A stretch of 64,000 nt of DNA from Egicoccus sp035462025 (GCA_035462025.1 DATHUR010000181.1:28315-92314); one strand, 5' to 3'. Shown: positions 50,693-62,012, numbered from the stretch's first letter. Made by a program: numbers and translations. The notes: a model not told the origin generated them from the sequence alone.

Positions 50693-51667
50693 TCACTGGT
50701 GCGGTGTCGCGTCCTCCGTCGCGGCCAGGAGCCGGTCCTCGTCGTCGGTGTCGCCGATCTCGACGTTGTCGATCAGGCGGACGGGACGGACGTGGGCGGC
50801 CACGGCCACGAGCAGGTGTCGCGGTCCCGACGTGGGCGACGACGCTGTCGGGGCGCCGGCCGCCTCCCCGCCCGGGTCAGGGTCGGGGGGAGCCAGCGTG
50901 TCGGGATCGACCACCTCGAGGTAGTCCACGACCACGGCTGGGACGGCGTCGAGGGTAGCCATAGCCGCGGCGCGGACGCGTGCCGGGTCGGGTGCCCGAC
51001 CGGCCGCGCGGTCCTCTCTCGCCGCGAGCACGGCGGCACGCAGGGCCCGCGAGATCGCGAGCGCGGCGGTCCGGCCCGCGGGGTCGAGGCGGCGGTTGCG
51101 GCTCGACAGCGCCAGCCCGTCCGGTTCGCGGACCGTCGGCACGCCGACGATCTCGACCGGCACGTCGAGGTCGGCCACCATCCGGCGGATCACCAACAGT
51201 TGCTGGAAATCCTTGCGGCCGAACGCGGCGACATCGGGCTGCACGACGTTGAACAGCTTGGTCACCACGGTCGCGACCCCGTCGAAGTGTCCGGGGCGCG
51301 ACGCCCCCTCGAGCACGCCGGTCAGGTGTTCGACGCGGACCTGGGTCGCCGGCTCGTGGGGGTAGACCTCCTCGACGTCCGGGGCGAATACCAGGTCGGG
51401 CGCCGCGCCGCCGAGGGCCCGCAGCGCCGCCTCGTCGCCGTCGAGGTCGCGCGGGTACGCGGCGAGGTCGTCGGCCCGGTCGAACTGGGTCGGGTTGACG
51501 AACACGGACACGACCAGCAGATCACAGGCCTCGCGGGCGACCCGGACCAGTTCGAGGTGGCCCTCGTGCAGAGCCCCCATCGTGGGGACCAGGCCGACGC
51601 GACGACCGTCGCGACGCGCGGCGCGGACCACGGCCCGCAGGTCCGCGACGGTGGTCACCCGCTTCAT
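50693..51667 (-). CDS. panC: Pantothenate synthetase
   Basis: A 324-residue ligase joining pantoate and beta-alanine with ATP. VGLVPTMGALHEGHLELV has the HIGH-like motif, FVNPTQF and FGRKDFQQLLVIRRM the substrate sites and VREPDGLALSSRNR the KMSKS-equivalent. A Pro/Gly/Ser-rich insert of about 25 residues near 275 interrupts the C-terminal region. The ATG overlaps the stop of the DUF2520 gene. Confidence 0.95.
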   Translation of the reverse strand: MKRVTTVADLRAVVRAARRDGRRVGLVPTMGALHEGHLELVRVAREACDLLVVSVFVNPTQFDRADDLAAYPRDLDGDEAALRALGGAAPDLVFAPDVEEVYPHEPATQVRVEHLTGVLEGASRPGHFDGVATVVTKLFNVVQPDVAAFGRKDFQQLLVIRRMVADLDVPVEIVGVPTVREPDGLALSSRNRRLDPAGRTAALAISRALRAAVLAAREDRAAGRAPDPARVRAAAMATLDAVPAVVVDYLEVVDPDTLAPPDPDPGGEAAGAPTASSPTSGPRHLLVAVAAHVRPVRLIDNVEIGDTDDEDRLLAATEDATPHQ

Positions 51668-52521
51668 GTGGCCCCCAGCAGGCTGCGCAGCTCGGCGGCG
51701 ACGTCCGCGTCGAGGTCGACGGCCTGGGACACGATGGCGGCGGTCAGGTGCCGGTAGACGTCGGCCAGATGCGGCAGGTCGACCTCGAGGTGGTCGAGGT
51801 GGCGACGCACCGTGCCCGAATCACCGCGGACCACGGGACCGGTCAGCGCCGAGGCGCCGTCACGCAGGACATTGGCGACGCTGGCCGCGACGAGCGGGGC
51901 GAGGAACCGCTGCGGCTCGCGGATGCCGGCCGCGAGCAGGGCCTGACGCGCCGCCGCGACCGCCGCGCCGACCGCGTTCGATCCGAGCGCCAGCCCGGCG
52001 TGGTAGAGCACCCGGGCCCCGTCGGGAACGTCGATCGGGTCGCCGCCGAGGTCTTCGACCAGCTCGTGCGCCCAACCGCGGTCGGCGTCGGGGGCGGTGA
52101 CCGCCCACGCCACGCCGTGCAGCAGTTCGGGCTCCCGCGCCCCCACGGGCACGGTCATCGCCGGATGGCAGGCGGCGACGCCGGCGCCGGCGCGTCGTGC
52201 GAGGTCGAGGACATCGAGCCCCACGGATCCGGCCACGTGCACCACGCGGTGCCGCTCGCCGACCGCGTCGGCACGGGCCAGGTCGCGTACGACGACCCCG
52301 ATCGCGTCGTCGGGGACGGTGAGCACGACCAGGTCGGCGAGCGCCGCGGCCTCGACCGACGTCGCGACGTCGCGTACCCCCGCGACGCCGGCGGTGACCG
52401 TCGCCCGTGAACCGGGCGTCCCGCCCGCGACGGCGACGACACGGTGTCCGGCGCGCGACAGCGCGACCGCGAGCAGGCCGCCGACCCGACCTGGTCCGAC
52501 GATCGCGACGCGCCGGCTCAC
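51664..52521 (-). CDS. Rossmann-fold/DUF2520 oxidoreductase-like protein
   Basis: A 285-residue protein with an N-terminal NAD(P)-binding loop (VAIVGPGRVGGLLAVALSRAGH) and a C-terminal DUF2520 helical domain (YHAGLALGSNAVGAAVAAARQAL). In Actinobacteria it usually lies between folK and panC, as here. The fold resembles ketopantoate reductase, and an ability to supply pantoate has been proposed for the context, but the reaction is not established. The GTG overlaps the folK stop. Confidence 0.88.
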   Translation of the reverse strand: MSRRVAIVGPGRVGGLLAVALSRAGHRVVAVAGGTPGSRATVTAGVAGVRDVATSVEAAALADLVVLTVPDDAIGVVVRDLARADAVGERHRVVHVAGSVGLDVLDLARRAGAGVAACHPAMTVPVGAREPELLHGVAWAVTAPDADRGWAHELVEDLGGDPIDVPDGARVLYHAGLALGSNAVGAAVAAARQALLAAGIREPQRFLAPLVAASVANVLRDGASALTGPVVRGDSGTVRRHLDHLEVDLPHLADVYRHLTAAIVSQAVDLDADVAAELRSLLGAT

Positions 52522-53126
52522 GGCTGCCCGCCCGGGTCGAACCGCGGGCGGGTGAACGACGCCGCGGGCGCGGACGGGCCCTCGGGCCGCTCGAACCGGC
52601 GTCCGGGCAGGTCTTCGAGGCGTACCACCATCTCGATGTCCTCGATCGGCGCCAGGTCGGTGAGCAGACGGCTCAGCCGGCGTCCGTCCGGCAGTTCGCC
52701 GCCGGGCATGATCTCGAACATGGGGACCAGCACGAAGGTGCGTTCGGTGAGCCGCGGATGCGGCACCTGCAGGCGTGGTTCGTCGATCTCGTGGGTGCCG
52801 TACAGCAGCACGTCGATGTCGAGGGTGCGCGGACCCCAGCGCACCTCCTTCGCCCGGTCGCGCCCGAAGGCGCGCTCGAGCAGTTGGAGTTCGTCGAGCA
52901 GGGCCAGCGGTCCGAGCGAGGTGACCGCCCTGAGCGCCAGGTTGTAGTAGGGCTCCTGGGTGACCGATCGGGGGTCGTCCGTCGGCGGCCAGGGCGGGGT
53001 CTCGTAGACCGCCGAGACGTCGGTGACCGCGACGCCGTCGAGGTCGTCGATGGCGTGGACGGCGGCCGCCAGCGTCTCGAGCCGGTCGCCGACGTTGGCC
53101 CCGAGCCCCAGCACGACCTCTTCCAT
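52518..53126 (-). CDS. folK: 2-amino-4-hydroxy-6-hydroxymethyldihydropteridine pyrophosphokinase
   Basis: A 202-residue kinase activating the pterin for folate synthesis. It opens VVLGLGANVGDR; the ATP/Mg motif is RWGPRTLDIDVLLYG, with HPRLTERTFVLVPMFEI next. A 45-residue C-terminal tail of low complexity follows the domain. The start overlaps the folB stop by one base (TGATG). Confidence 0.95.
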   Translation of the reverse strand: MEEVVLGLGANVGDRLETLAAAVHAIDDLDGVAVTDVSAVYETPPWPPTDDPRSVTQEPYYNLALRAVTSLGPLALLDELQLLERAFGRDRAKEVRWGPRTLDIDVLLYGTHEIDEPRLQVPHPRLTERTFVLVPMFEIMPGGELPDGRRLSRLLTDLAPIEDIEMVVRLEDLPGRRFERPEGPSAPAASFTRPRFDPGGQP

Positions 53127-53554
53127 CAGGCCGGGTCCCCTGTCTCGGTCGTTTCTGACGCCGGGTCCCCCGTCTCGGTCGCTTCGCTCCCTCGTTGCCC
53201 CCCGGCTCGGCGGAGGGTGACCGAGACCTCGGTGGCGACCACCGGGAGCGGGGCGGCGGGCTTGTGGACCGTGACCTCGACTGCCCGCACCCGCCGATCG
53301 GCCAGACAGCGGTCGGCGATCGCGCCGGCCAGGCGTTCGATCAGGTCGAACGGTTCGCCGGCCACGATCGCGGCGATGTCGCCCGACAGACGGCCATAGT
53401 CGACGGTGTCGGCGAGGTCGTCCGAAGCCGCTGCGGCCGCGAGATCCAACTCGAGCGCCGCGTCGACGACGAAGCGCTGCCCGTACTCACGCTCGTGCGG
53501 CAGCACACCGTGGCGCCCGAACACCTCGATGCCGGTCAGGGTGATGCTGTCCAC
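53126..53554 (-). CDS. folB: Dihydroneopterin aldolase, with repeat-derived C-terminal tail
   Basis: A 142-residue enzyme cleaving dihydroneopterin to 6-hydroxymethyldihydropterin. ITLTGIEVFGRHGVLPHEREYGQ contains the substrate residues, and VDYGRLSGDI and EVTVHKPAAPLP complete the domain by about residue 116. The last 26 residues (with ETGDPA twice, ten residues apart) come from a dispersed DNA repeat inserted before the stop. The GTG has a GGAG site. Confidence 0.92.
   Translation of the reverse strand: MDSITLTGIEVFGRHGVLPHEREYGQRFVVDAALELDLAAAAASDDLADTVDYGRLSGDIAAIVAGEPFDLIERLAGAIADRCLADRRVRAVEVTVHKPAAPLPVVATEVSVTLRRAGGQRGSEATETGDPASETTETGDPA
53130..53206. repeat. Dispersed structured repeat, copy C plus a partial copy, within the folB 3' end
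   Basis: The full unit at 53160-53206 has arms GCCGGG and CCCGGC around the shared core; a partial unit at 53130-53151 repeats its first 22 bases with a 30-bp period. Both are read as folB codons. Confidence 0.7.
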
Positions 53555-53594
53555 GCTCGCTCCGGTCGGCTGGGTCGGATCGAAGTGCCCGGCG

Positions 53595-54728
53595 CTACGC
53601 CTCGTCACCGGCCGTGGCCACCGCATGCGCGAGGGCCAGCGCCTGCATGGTCTCGGCCACGTCGTGAACACGCACGATCCGCGCGCCGGCGGTCACGGCG
53701 AGGGCGGCAGAGGTCACCGAACCGATCAACCGGTCCTTGGGGTCACCACCGGTGACGTGGCCGAGGAACGCCTTGCGCGAGGTGCCGACCATCAGCGGCC
53801 GCCCCAACGAGGTGAATTCGCGCAGCCGGCGCAGCAGGAGCAGGTTGTGCCCGGCCGTCTTCGCGAACCCGATGCCCGGGTCGATGGCGACCAGATGGCG
53901 GCGGATGCCGACCTGTTCGAGTTGGTCGAGGCGGTCGGCGAGGAAGTCGAACACCTCGCCGACGACGTCGGTGTACTCGGTCTGCTGCTGCATGTTCAGC
54001 GGCGTCCCGCGCAGGTGCATGAGCACGTAGGGGACGCCCAGTTCGGCGACCGCGGGCAACAGGTCCGGGTCGAAGGCGCCGGCGGAGACGTCGTTGACGA
54101 TCGCCGCACCGGCCGCCACCGCCTCGCGCGCGACACGGCCCTTGGTCGTGTCGATCGAGATCGTGGCGCCCTCGGCGGCAAGCGCCTCGATCACCGGGAT
54201 CACGCGGGCGAGTTCCTGCTCGACGTCGACGGGCGCGGCACCCGGCCGCGTCGACTCGCCACCGATGTCCAGGACATCGGCGCCGGCCGCCAGCAGCGCC
54301 TGCGCATGGCGGACCGCGGCACCGGGGTGGTCGTCGGCGTCATAGTGGGCGCCCCCGTCCGAGAACGAGTCGGGCGTGACGTTGACGATGCCCATGACCA
54401 CGGGCCGCTGCGACGTCGGGAGCGGATCGCCCTCGCGCAGCGGCAGGTCCGGGCAGTGGCCGAGCCAGGCCTCGACGGCGGGCTCCACGCTGCCGCCGAC
54501 CAGGTCGGCCAGTTCCCGTCCGCCGACGCGGCCGGCGGCGTCGATCAGGCGTGAGGGGACGGCGGTGACCACCAGGCGGCCATCGACCCACGCCGACACA
54601 CCGCGGGCAGCGGCGACGGCGTCGGCGATCTCGGAGGCACGGGGCAGGCGTGACAGCGACAGGCGCGCAGGCCCACCGGCCGGGACCAGCCCGGCGTCCT
54701 CCACGCGCGTGAGGGGGAGTTCGATCAC
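53595..54728 (-). CDS. folP: Dihydropteroate synthase with long N-terminal extension
   Basis: A 377-residue enzyme condensing pterin pyrophosphate with p-aminobenzoate, the sulfonamide target. The TIM barrel begins near residue 108: MGIVNVTPDSFSDGG, then DIGGESTRPGA, ISIDTTKG, DPGIGFAKT and GTSRKAFLG. The 105 residues before it are unusual, since most bacterial enzymes start at the first motif; they contain an alpha/beta-looking segment (ASEIADAVAAARGVSAWVDGRLVVTAV). The GTG start is the first in frame; no good internal start precedes the barrel. Confidence 0.93.
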   Translation of the reverse strand: MIELPLTRVEDAGLVPAGGPARLSLSRLPRASEIADAVAAARGVSAWVDGRLVVTAVPSRLIDAAGRVGGRELADLVGGSVEPAVEAWLGHCPDLPLREGDPLPTSQRPVVMGIVNVTPDSFSDGGAHYDADDHPGAAVRHAQALLAAGADVLDIGGESTRPGAAPVDVEQELARVIPVIEALAAEGATISIDTTKGRVAREAVAAGAAIVNDVSAGAFDPDLLPAVAELGVPYVLMHLRGTPLNMQQQTEYTDVVGEVFDFLADRLDQLEQVGIRRHLVAIDPGIGFAKTAGHNLLLLRRLREFTSLGRPLMVGTSRKAFLGHVTGGDPKDRLIGSVTSAALAVTAGARIVRVHDVAETMQALALAHAVATAGDEA

Positions 54729-54850
54729 TGCCGTGCGCCCTGTCGTCGAAGAGTCGTGGCCGGTCCCACGCCGGGGCTCATCTGCCCGGCGAGCCTACGG
54801 CACGTGACGCGCTCGGACGGTGTCGGACGGTGTCGGGCGGTGGGGGCCGG

Positions 54851-55509
54851 TCAGGTGCGTCGCGGGTCACCCCGCAGCAGCGACAACGCCTCGGCCCGGG
54901 TGCGCGGGTCGTCACGGAAGATGCCCCGGACGGTCGAGGTGACGGTCTCGGCGCCGGTCTTCTTCACACCGCGCATCTCCATGCAGAAGTGACGCGCCTC
55001 GATCACCACGATCACCCCGCGCGGATCCAGGGCACGCTCGAGCGCATCAGCGATCATCGTGGTCATCCGCTCCTGCAGGCCCGGGCGTTTCGCACACACG
55101 TCGACCAGGCGCGCGAGCTTGCTCAGGCCGGTGACCTGGCCGGAGGTGTTGGGCAGGTAGCCGATGTGGGCGTGTCCGACGAAGGGCACGAGGTGGTGTT
55201 CACAGGTGGAGTGGAACGGGATGTCGCGCATCAGCACGAGTTCGTCGTGCTGTTCGTCGAAGACCACCGAGAGCACCGACGCCGGGTCGTCGACCAGCAG
55301 CCCGGCAAAGATCTCGTCGTACTCACGGGCGACGCGCGCGGGCGTCTCGACGATGCCGGGACGCTCGGGGTCCTCGCCGATCGCCTCGAAGATCATCCGC
55401 ACGGCGCGCTGGATCTTGTCGTGGTCGAACGCGCGGAACGGGTCGACGCCGGGCAGGTCGGCGACGGTGCTCGCGTCCTCGTCGGGCGAGGGCTGCGCCG
55501 GCAGTTCAC

Positions 55510-55513
<4 letters not shown>
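54851..55513 (-). CDS. folE: GTP cyclohydrolase I
   Basis: A 220-residue enzyme making dihydroneopterin triphosphate from GTP, the first step of folate synthesis. Zinc ligands are in FHSTCEHHLVPF and the late Cys in ARHFCMEMRG; GLSKLARLVDVCAKRPGLQERM is the family signature. The GTG overlaps the ftsH stop (GTGA). An acidic N-terminal extension of about 25 residues precedes the domain. Confidence 0.96.
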
Positions 55514-57516
<2,003 letters not shown>

Positions 57517-57674
57517 GATTCCTCCACCTGTCCGACGCGGTGGGCGGCGTGCGGATCACGCCCCGTAACGGACCGTCGAAAACGCGCGCGGACACGCATG
57601 TCTGCGAGGTTCGATGCTACCACCGCACCAGATGCCCTCCCCCGGCCTGCGCCGGGGGACGGCAGGTCTCACGT

Positions 57675-57720
57675 CCGGGTCGGGTCCCCTGTCTCGCTTC
57701 GCTCGTTGCCCCCGACCCGG
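57675..57720. repeat. Dispersed structured repeat, copy D (between hpt and ftsH)
   Basis: Perfect arms CCGGGTCG (57675-57682) and CGACCCGG (57713-57720) flank a shortened core with one fewer GAGC unit. It begins 5 bp after the hpt stop and may serve as its terminator. Confidence 0.7.
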
Positions 57721-57725
57721 TCCGG

Positions 57726-58295
57726 TCAGCCGCCGTAGACGACCGGCTTCAAAGTGACGATGTCGCGCAGGGAGCGGTAGCGCTCGGCGTAATCGAGCCC
57801 GTAGCCCACCACGAACACGTCGGGGACCTCGAAGCCGACGTAGCGCACCGGCAGGTCGACCTCGCGCCGGCTGGGCTTGGTCAACAGCGACAGGATCTCG
57901 ACACTGGCGGGCCGGCGTGAACGTAAATTCTTGGTGAGGTAGTCGAGGGTGAGGCCCGAGTCGACGATGTCCTCGACCAGCAGCACGTCGCGACCCTCGA
58001 TCTCGGTGTCGAGGTCCTTGAGGATGCGAACCACCCCCGACGACGAGGTGGACGAGCCGTACGAGGACACGGCCATGAAGTCCATCGCCGTCGGCACGGT
58101 CAGGTGGCGCGCGAGGTCGGCCATCACGAAGATCGCACCCTTGAGCACGCCGACGAGCAGCAAGTCGCGGCCGGCGTAGTCACGGTCGACATCGGCGGCC
58201 AGTTCCGCGAGCCGCTTCTGCAGATCGGCTTCGGGGATCAGGATCGACTCGACGTCGTCGCGAGACGTCGGCGGGATCGAACTGAGGTCGTCCAT
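57726..58295 (-). CDS. hpt: Hypoxanthine phosphoribosyltransferase
   Basis: A 189-residue purine salvage enzyme. VLKGAIFVMADLAR forms the PPi loop, SSYGSSTSSSGVVRI the flexible loop, VLLVEDIVDSGLTL the PRPP-binding signature, and VFVVGYGLDYAERYR the base-binding end. The ATG at 58295 gives normal length. It lies between tilS and ftsH, a highly conserved bacterial arrangement. Confidence 0.96.
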   Translation of the reverse strand: MDDLSSIPPTSRDDVESILIPEADLQKRLAELAADVDRDYAGRDLLLVGVLKGAIFVMADLARHLTVPTAMDFMAVSSYGSSTSSSGVVRILKDLDTEIEGRDVLLVEDIVDSGLTLDYLTKNLRSRRPASVEILSLLTKPSRREVDLPVRYVGFEVPDVFVVGYGLDYAERYRSLRDIVTLKPVVYGG

Positions 58296-58356
58296 GTGCT
58301 CGGCCAGGTTTCTCGTCCGGTGTGCCGGACGGTCGGGGCACGACGGGGCGCGGACT

Positions 58357-59820
58357 CTAGACGGCCGCCTGCACCACGAGCAGCGCCCGAGGCGCGGCGC
58401 GCCCGGCCTGCACGGTCTCGACGTCGGCGGCGATGCCGGGGACCCACACGACGCGGTCGCCGACCGCGACGATCGGCCACAGGTCCCGGACCGGGCGGGG
58501 CAGGCCGGCGTCGACCAGCACGTCCTGCAGGCGGCGGGTCCCGCCGCCCGTGCGCAGACGGTCGCCCGGCCGGCGGTGACGCACCTCGAGGTGGTGGTGG
58601 GCGGGCCCCACGGCGAGCGACATCCGCTCGGCGACGCCCCCCGGCGGTAGCAGGTGCGGCGGCACCCGCACGGCCGGCGGGGTCCATGCCTCGGCCAGTT
58701 CGAAGGCGATCTGTCCCGCCTCGGCCGCGTCGGTCGTGCCGGTCCGTGGGGTGATCGCGACGATGCGGGCCCCGATCGGCGGCCAGGCGACCTCGCCGGG
58801 CACCGACAGGCCGCTCGCCGGGGTGACCGCCTCCGTCGGCGGGCCGATCGTGCGCCAGCCACCTCCGGCCGTCGCCCGGACGGCGCCGGCGAGGTCGACG
58901 GCGGCCCCGTTCGCGAGGGTCAGGACCCGGTCGACCGCGTCGGCGCCGAGGGGGCGGTCGAGGAGTTCGCCCAGCACGGCGCGCACGATCCGGCGTCGCA
59001 GGGCGAGCGGCAGCGCGTCGAGCCGGTCGTCGGGCAGGCACCGAACCGGCCCGACGCGCACCAGCATCTCGGCCGCCGCGGTGGCCGCCATGTCGTCGAG
59101 TGCCGCGGCATCGGCGCGACTGAGCTCGGCCAGCCTGCCCAGGGCCCCCACGGGGTCGCCGCCGACCTGCCCGAGGGCCGGCAGGACGACGTTTCGGACC
59201 ACGCTGCGCCGCACCTCGGGCGCGGTGTTGGTCGGGTCGTCCACGAAGGGCAGCCCCTCGGCAGCGAGGAACTCGCGCAACGCCTCCCGACGCAGGCGCA
59301 GCAGGGGCCGCAGCAGGCGGGCCCGGCCGTCGAGGTCGCGGTCGCGCGGCATCGCACCCAGTCCGTCGGTCCCGGTGCCACGGGCCGCCCGGAGGAGCAC
59401 GGTCTCGGCCTGGTCGTCCGCGGTGTGGCCGACCACGACGAACGTCGCTCCCACGTCGGCTGCCGTCGCCGCCAGCGCCTCGTAGCGAACCTGTCGCGCG
59501 GCGGCCTCGACGCCTTCACCCGCCGGGACCACCTCGACCTCGACCCGTCGCAGCGGCAGGCCGAGGTAGGCGGCGTGCAGGTCGAGCACAGGCTGTTCGG
59601 CGGCGTCGTCGCGCAGACCGTGGCGCACGTGGACCAGGTGGAGGGCGAGGTCCTCGCGTGCCTCGGCCACCAGGTAGGCGAGCGCGGTCGAGTCCGAACC
59701 GCCCGAGATCCCGACCACCACCGCCGCGCCCTCGGGGACGCCGACAAGGCCGGCGGCGACGGCGGCGAGGACGTCCCCGCGCGGCCGCCCGGGTGGCAGC
59801 GGGCCGAGCGAGCCCGCCAC
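58357..59820 (-). CDS. tilS: tRNA(Ile)-lysidine synthetase
   Basis: A 487-residue ATP-dependent ligase that adds lysine to C34 of the tRNA-Ile CAU anticodon. The PP-loop is VVVGISGGSDSTALAYL near residue 40, with VRHGLRDDA and GHTADDQAETVLLR as further motifs. The C-terminal TilS domain holds RHRRPGDRLRTGGGTRRLQDVLVDAGLPR-type recognition segments. The GTG start abuts the metalloprotease stop. Confidence 0.95.
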   Translation of the reverse strand: MAGSLGPLPPGRPRGDVLAAVAAGLVGVPEGAAVVVGISGGSDSTALAYLVAEAREDLALHLVHVRHGLRDDAAEQPVLDLHAAYLGLPLRRVEVEVVPAGEGVEAAARQVRYEALAATAADVGATFVVVGHTADDQAETVLLRAARGTGTDGLGAMPRDRDLDGRARLLRPLLRLRREALREFLAAEGLPFVDDPTNTAPEVRRSVVRNVVLPALGQVGGDPVGALGRLAELSRADAAALDDMAATAAAEMLVRVGPVRCLPDDRLDALPLALRRRIVRAVLGELLDRPLGADAVDRVLTLANGAAVDLAGAVRATAGGGWRTIGPPTEAVTPASGLSVPGEVAWPPIGARIVAITPRTGTTDAAEAGQIAFELAEAWTPPAVRVPPHLLPPGGVAERMSLAVGPAHHHLEVRHRRPGDRLRTGGGTRRLQDVLVDAGLPRPVRDLWPIVAVGDRVVWVPGIAADVETVQAGRAAPRALLVVQAAV

Positions 59821-60885
59821 TCAGGCGGCCCGGACCCGGGCCAGCCAACCGGCCGGGTCGCCCACCTCGTCGCCGAGCGGCAGGTGCTCGGCGGCCGTGA
59901 ACGCGCGGTTGAGCGCCTCGACACCGCCGAGTTCGATCACCCCGCGGACGAACTGCTCGCCCTCGCGGTACTGGCGCCGCTTCATCTCCATGCCCGCCAC
60001 CGCCAGCACCTTCGAGGCGACGTCGCCGTGCCGCTGGGCGAGCAGGCCCCGCACGGCGTCGGGGTCGGCGATGAGTCCACCGGTCGCCGCCTCGAACATC
60101 GCGGTGTTGCCGTGCCCCTCGAGCAGGCTCATCAGGCCCTGCGCCTCGGCCACGATCCGGGCCTGGGCGTCGGTCAGGACCGCGCCGATGAGCGGTTCGA
60201 TGGTCCCGGTCTCGCGCACCTCGGCGACCAACCGCGGCAGCCGCGGGGCCAACTCGAGCACGGCCGCGCGGTCGACCCGCGCCTCGGCGAGATAGCGCCG
60301 GACCAGGCCGCGCAGGTGATCGCCCAACCACGGGTTGCCGTCGAACTGCAGGCGGTGGGTGATCTCGTGCAGCACCACGGTCCGGCGCACGTCGACGGCG
60401 AGGTCACCCTGACGTTCGCCGAGGGCGAGCACGTTGGGGCCGACGACCAGGAGTTCACCGCCGCCCGGGCCTCCGAACGGCAGGACGAACTGGCCGAGCA
60501 CCTTCGTCGAGAGCAGGCCGAGCAGGGCGCCGACCTGGACGCCGACCACGCGGGACGCCACCGCACGGTTGCCGCCGAGCTTGTCGCGCAGCGGCGCGAA
60601 GGCGCCGCGGAGGCTCGACAGGTTGATCCGGATCCAGCCGAGCCGGCCGACGACCCGGGCCTGCGTCGGCGGCAGTCCGTGGCCGAGGCCACTCCAGCGC
60701 CGGGCGGCCACGTCGAGGTCGGGCACGTCCGAGGCGATCTCGGCGCGTAGCGCCCGGGCGGTCGCGGGGTCGTCCCGACGGCTCGGGGCCACCAGCGACG
60801 CGGCCCACATCGCCGCGCGTTCGTCGATCAGTGGTGGCCCGAAGCTGTCGCTCTCCGGCGCGTGTGGCGGGTCGGGCGTCGGCAC
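59821..60885 (-). CDS. Zinc-dependent metalloprotease (DUF2342, 'F420 biosynthesis-associated')
   Basis: A 354-residue protein of the DUF2342 family. The zinc motif HEITH is near residue 173 in VVLHEITHRLQFD, with a downstream Glu-rich helix. Family annotation links it to coenzyme F420 biosynthesis by gene co-occurrence only. It lies directly before tilS and hpt, its usual actinobacterial position. The start is GTG. Confidence 0.9.
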   Translation of the reverse strand: MPTPDPPHAPESDSFGPPLIDERAAMWAASLVAPSRRDDPATARALRAEIASDVPDLDVAARRWSGLGHGLPPTQARVVGRLGWIRINLSSLRGAFAPLRDKLGGNRAVASRVVGVQVGALLGLLSTKVLGQFVLPFGGPGGGELLVVGPNVLALGERQGDLAVDVRRTVVLHEITHRLQFDGNPWLGDHLRGLVRRYLAEARVDRAAVLELAPRLPRLVAEVRETGTIEPLIGAVLTDAQARIVAEAQGLMSLLEGHGNTAMFEAATGGLIADPDAVRGLLAQRHGDVASKVLAVAGMEMKRRQYREGEQFVRGVIELGGVEALNRAFTAAEHLPLGDEVGDPAGWLARVRAA

Positions 60886-60907
60886 GACATGGCCTTTGGC
60901 GTCGGGT

Positions 60908-61252
60908 TCAGTGCTCGGCGGACTCGCGGGCGGGACGGTGGACGAGCAGGTAGTACAGGCCGGCGAGCAGGGTCACCCCGAGGGCGCCGGCCGCGAGCAG
61001 GATCCACGCGGCACCCCAGGTGAACTGCACGTCGCGGTCCTCGTAGCCACCCAGCGTACGGGCCGGGTTGTCCTCCTCGAGACGATCGGCCGGTTCCGGG
61101 CCGGTCGGGTCGGTGGCAGCGGCGGCCAGGACGATGGTCGGCTCGCTCACCCGCTCGACGGTCGGCTCGGGTGCGGCGAACGCCGCGGTCGGCGCCGCCA
61201 ACAGGCTGACGAGCAGCAGCGCGGGCGCGAGCAGGCCCAGAAGGCGGCGCAT
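60908..61252 (-). CDS. Small secreted/membrane protein with signal peptide and C-terminal helix
   Basis: A 114-residue protein: signal peptide (1-27, ending AAFA-AP), a polar middle, and one transmembrane helix (about 82-104, ILLAAGALGVTLLAGLYYLLV) followed by a short charged tail. I recognise no family. The ATG at 61252 was chosen because it starts the signal peptide. A GGGAGG site lies slightly far upstream. Confidence 0.65.
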   Translation of the reverse strand: MRRLLGLLAPALLLVSLLAAPTAAFAAPEPTVERVSEPTIVLAAAATDPTGPEPADRLEEDNPARTLGGYEDRDVQFTWGAAWILLAAGALGVTLLAGLYYLLVHRPARESAEH

Positions 61253-61334
61253 GGGTCGGAGACCTCCCTGATGACGGTTCGACGAGACGGCGGAGCGTAG
61301 CGGACACCCCAGGGCGGACCGGAAGCGAAACCGG

Positions 61335-62012
61335 TCAGGGTGCGGCATTCTCGCGCAACGGCAGGCGGTACTCCCGCACCATGCCCTCGCCACCGGCCGC
61401 GGGACGGACCTCGCCCGCGATCCAACCGAGCCGGTCGTAGAAGCGTTCGGCCGAGCCACCAGCGGTGGTCACCAGCCGCGCCTCGTCGGCGCCCGCGGCG
61501 CGGGCCGCGTCGAGGAAGGTCGCGACCAGCGCGCGGCCGGTCCCGTTGCCCTGGGCGGCCTCGGAAACGGCGACGTGGGTGAGCACCGCGATGGTCGGCG
61601 CGGCGTCCGCCGCGGTCCCGGTTCCGGTCGCTGCGGGTGCCTGGCGGGAGCGCAGCGGGTAGCGCACGACCCAGCGGGCGTAGCGGAGCGCGCGGGTGCG
61701 GAGGAAGAGCCACAGCAGGGCCGGGCGTACCAGCATGGCCGCGCCGGCACGCAGCGCCAGGCGCAACCCCAGCCGCTTGACGACGAAGCGGTAGTGGGGG
61801 CGGTTGTCGAGCGTGCCCACCAGGAAACCGACCGGTTCGTCCGCGCCGGTCGCCACGAACGCGACGGCGTGCGGGCTGGTGAGGAAGGTGGCGTGGTAGC
61901 GGCGCAGGAAGCCCGGTCCGAGCCGGGCGAAGAACCCGCCGGGCAACTGCGCGAGATGCAGGTGCGCCGTGTCGCGCAGGTCGGTGGAGTCGGCAGGACG
62001 CACGACGGACAC
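61335..62012 (-). CDS. GNAT family N-acetyltransferase
   Basis: A 225-residue acyltransferase. The acetyl-CoA motif A is THVAVSEAAQGNGTGRALVATFLD (near 145-165, with Q-x-x-G-x-G/A pattern QGNGTG), followed by LVTTAGGSAERFYDRLGW. A hydrophobic, arginine-rich segment in the middle (about 75-120) is larger than usual and may bind a membrane or lipid substrate. The substrate is unknown. The start is GTG with AGGAAG upstream. Confidence 0.85.
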   Translation of the reverse strand: MSVVRPADSTDLRDTAHLHLAQLPGGFFARLGPGFLRRYHATFLTSPHAVAFVATGADEPVGFLVGTLDNRPHYRFVVKRLGLRLALRAGAAMLVRPALLWLFLRTRALRYARWVVRYPLRSRQAPAATGTGTAADAAPTIAVLTHVAVSEAAQGNGTGRALVATFLDAARAAGADEARLVTTAGGSAERFYDRLGWIAGEVRPAAGGEGMVREYRLPLRENAAP

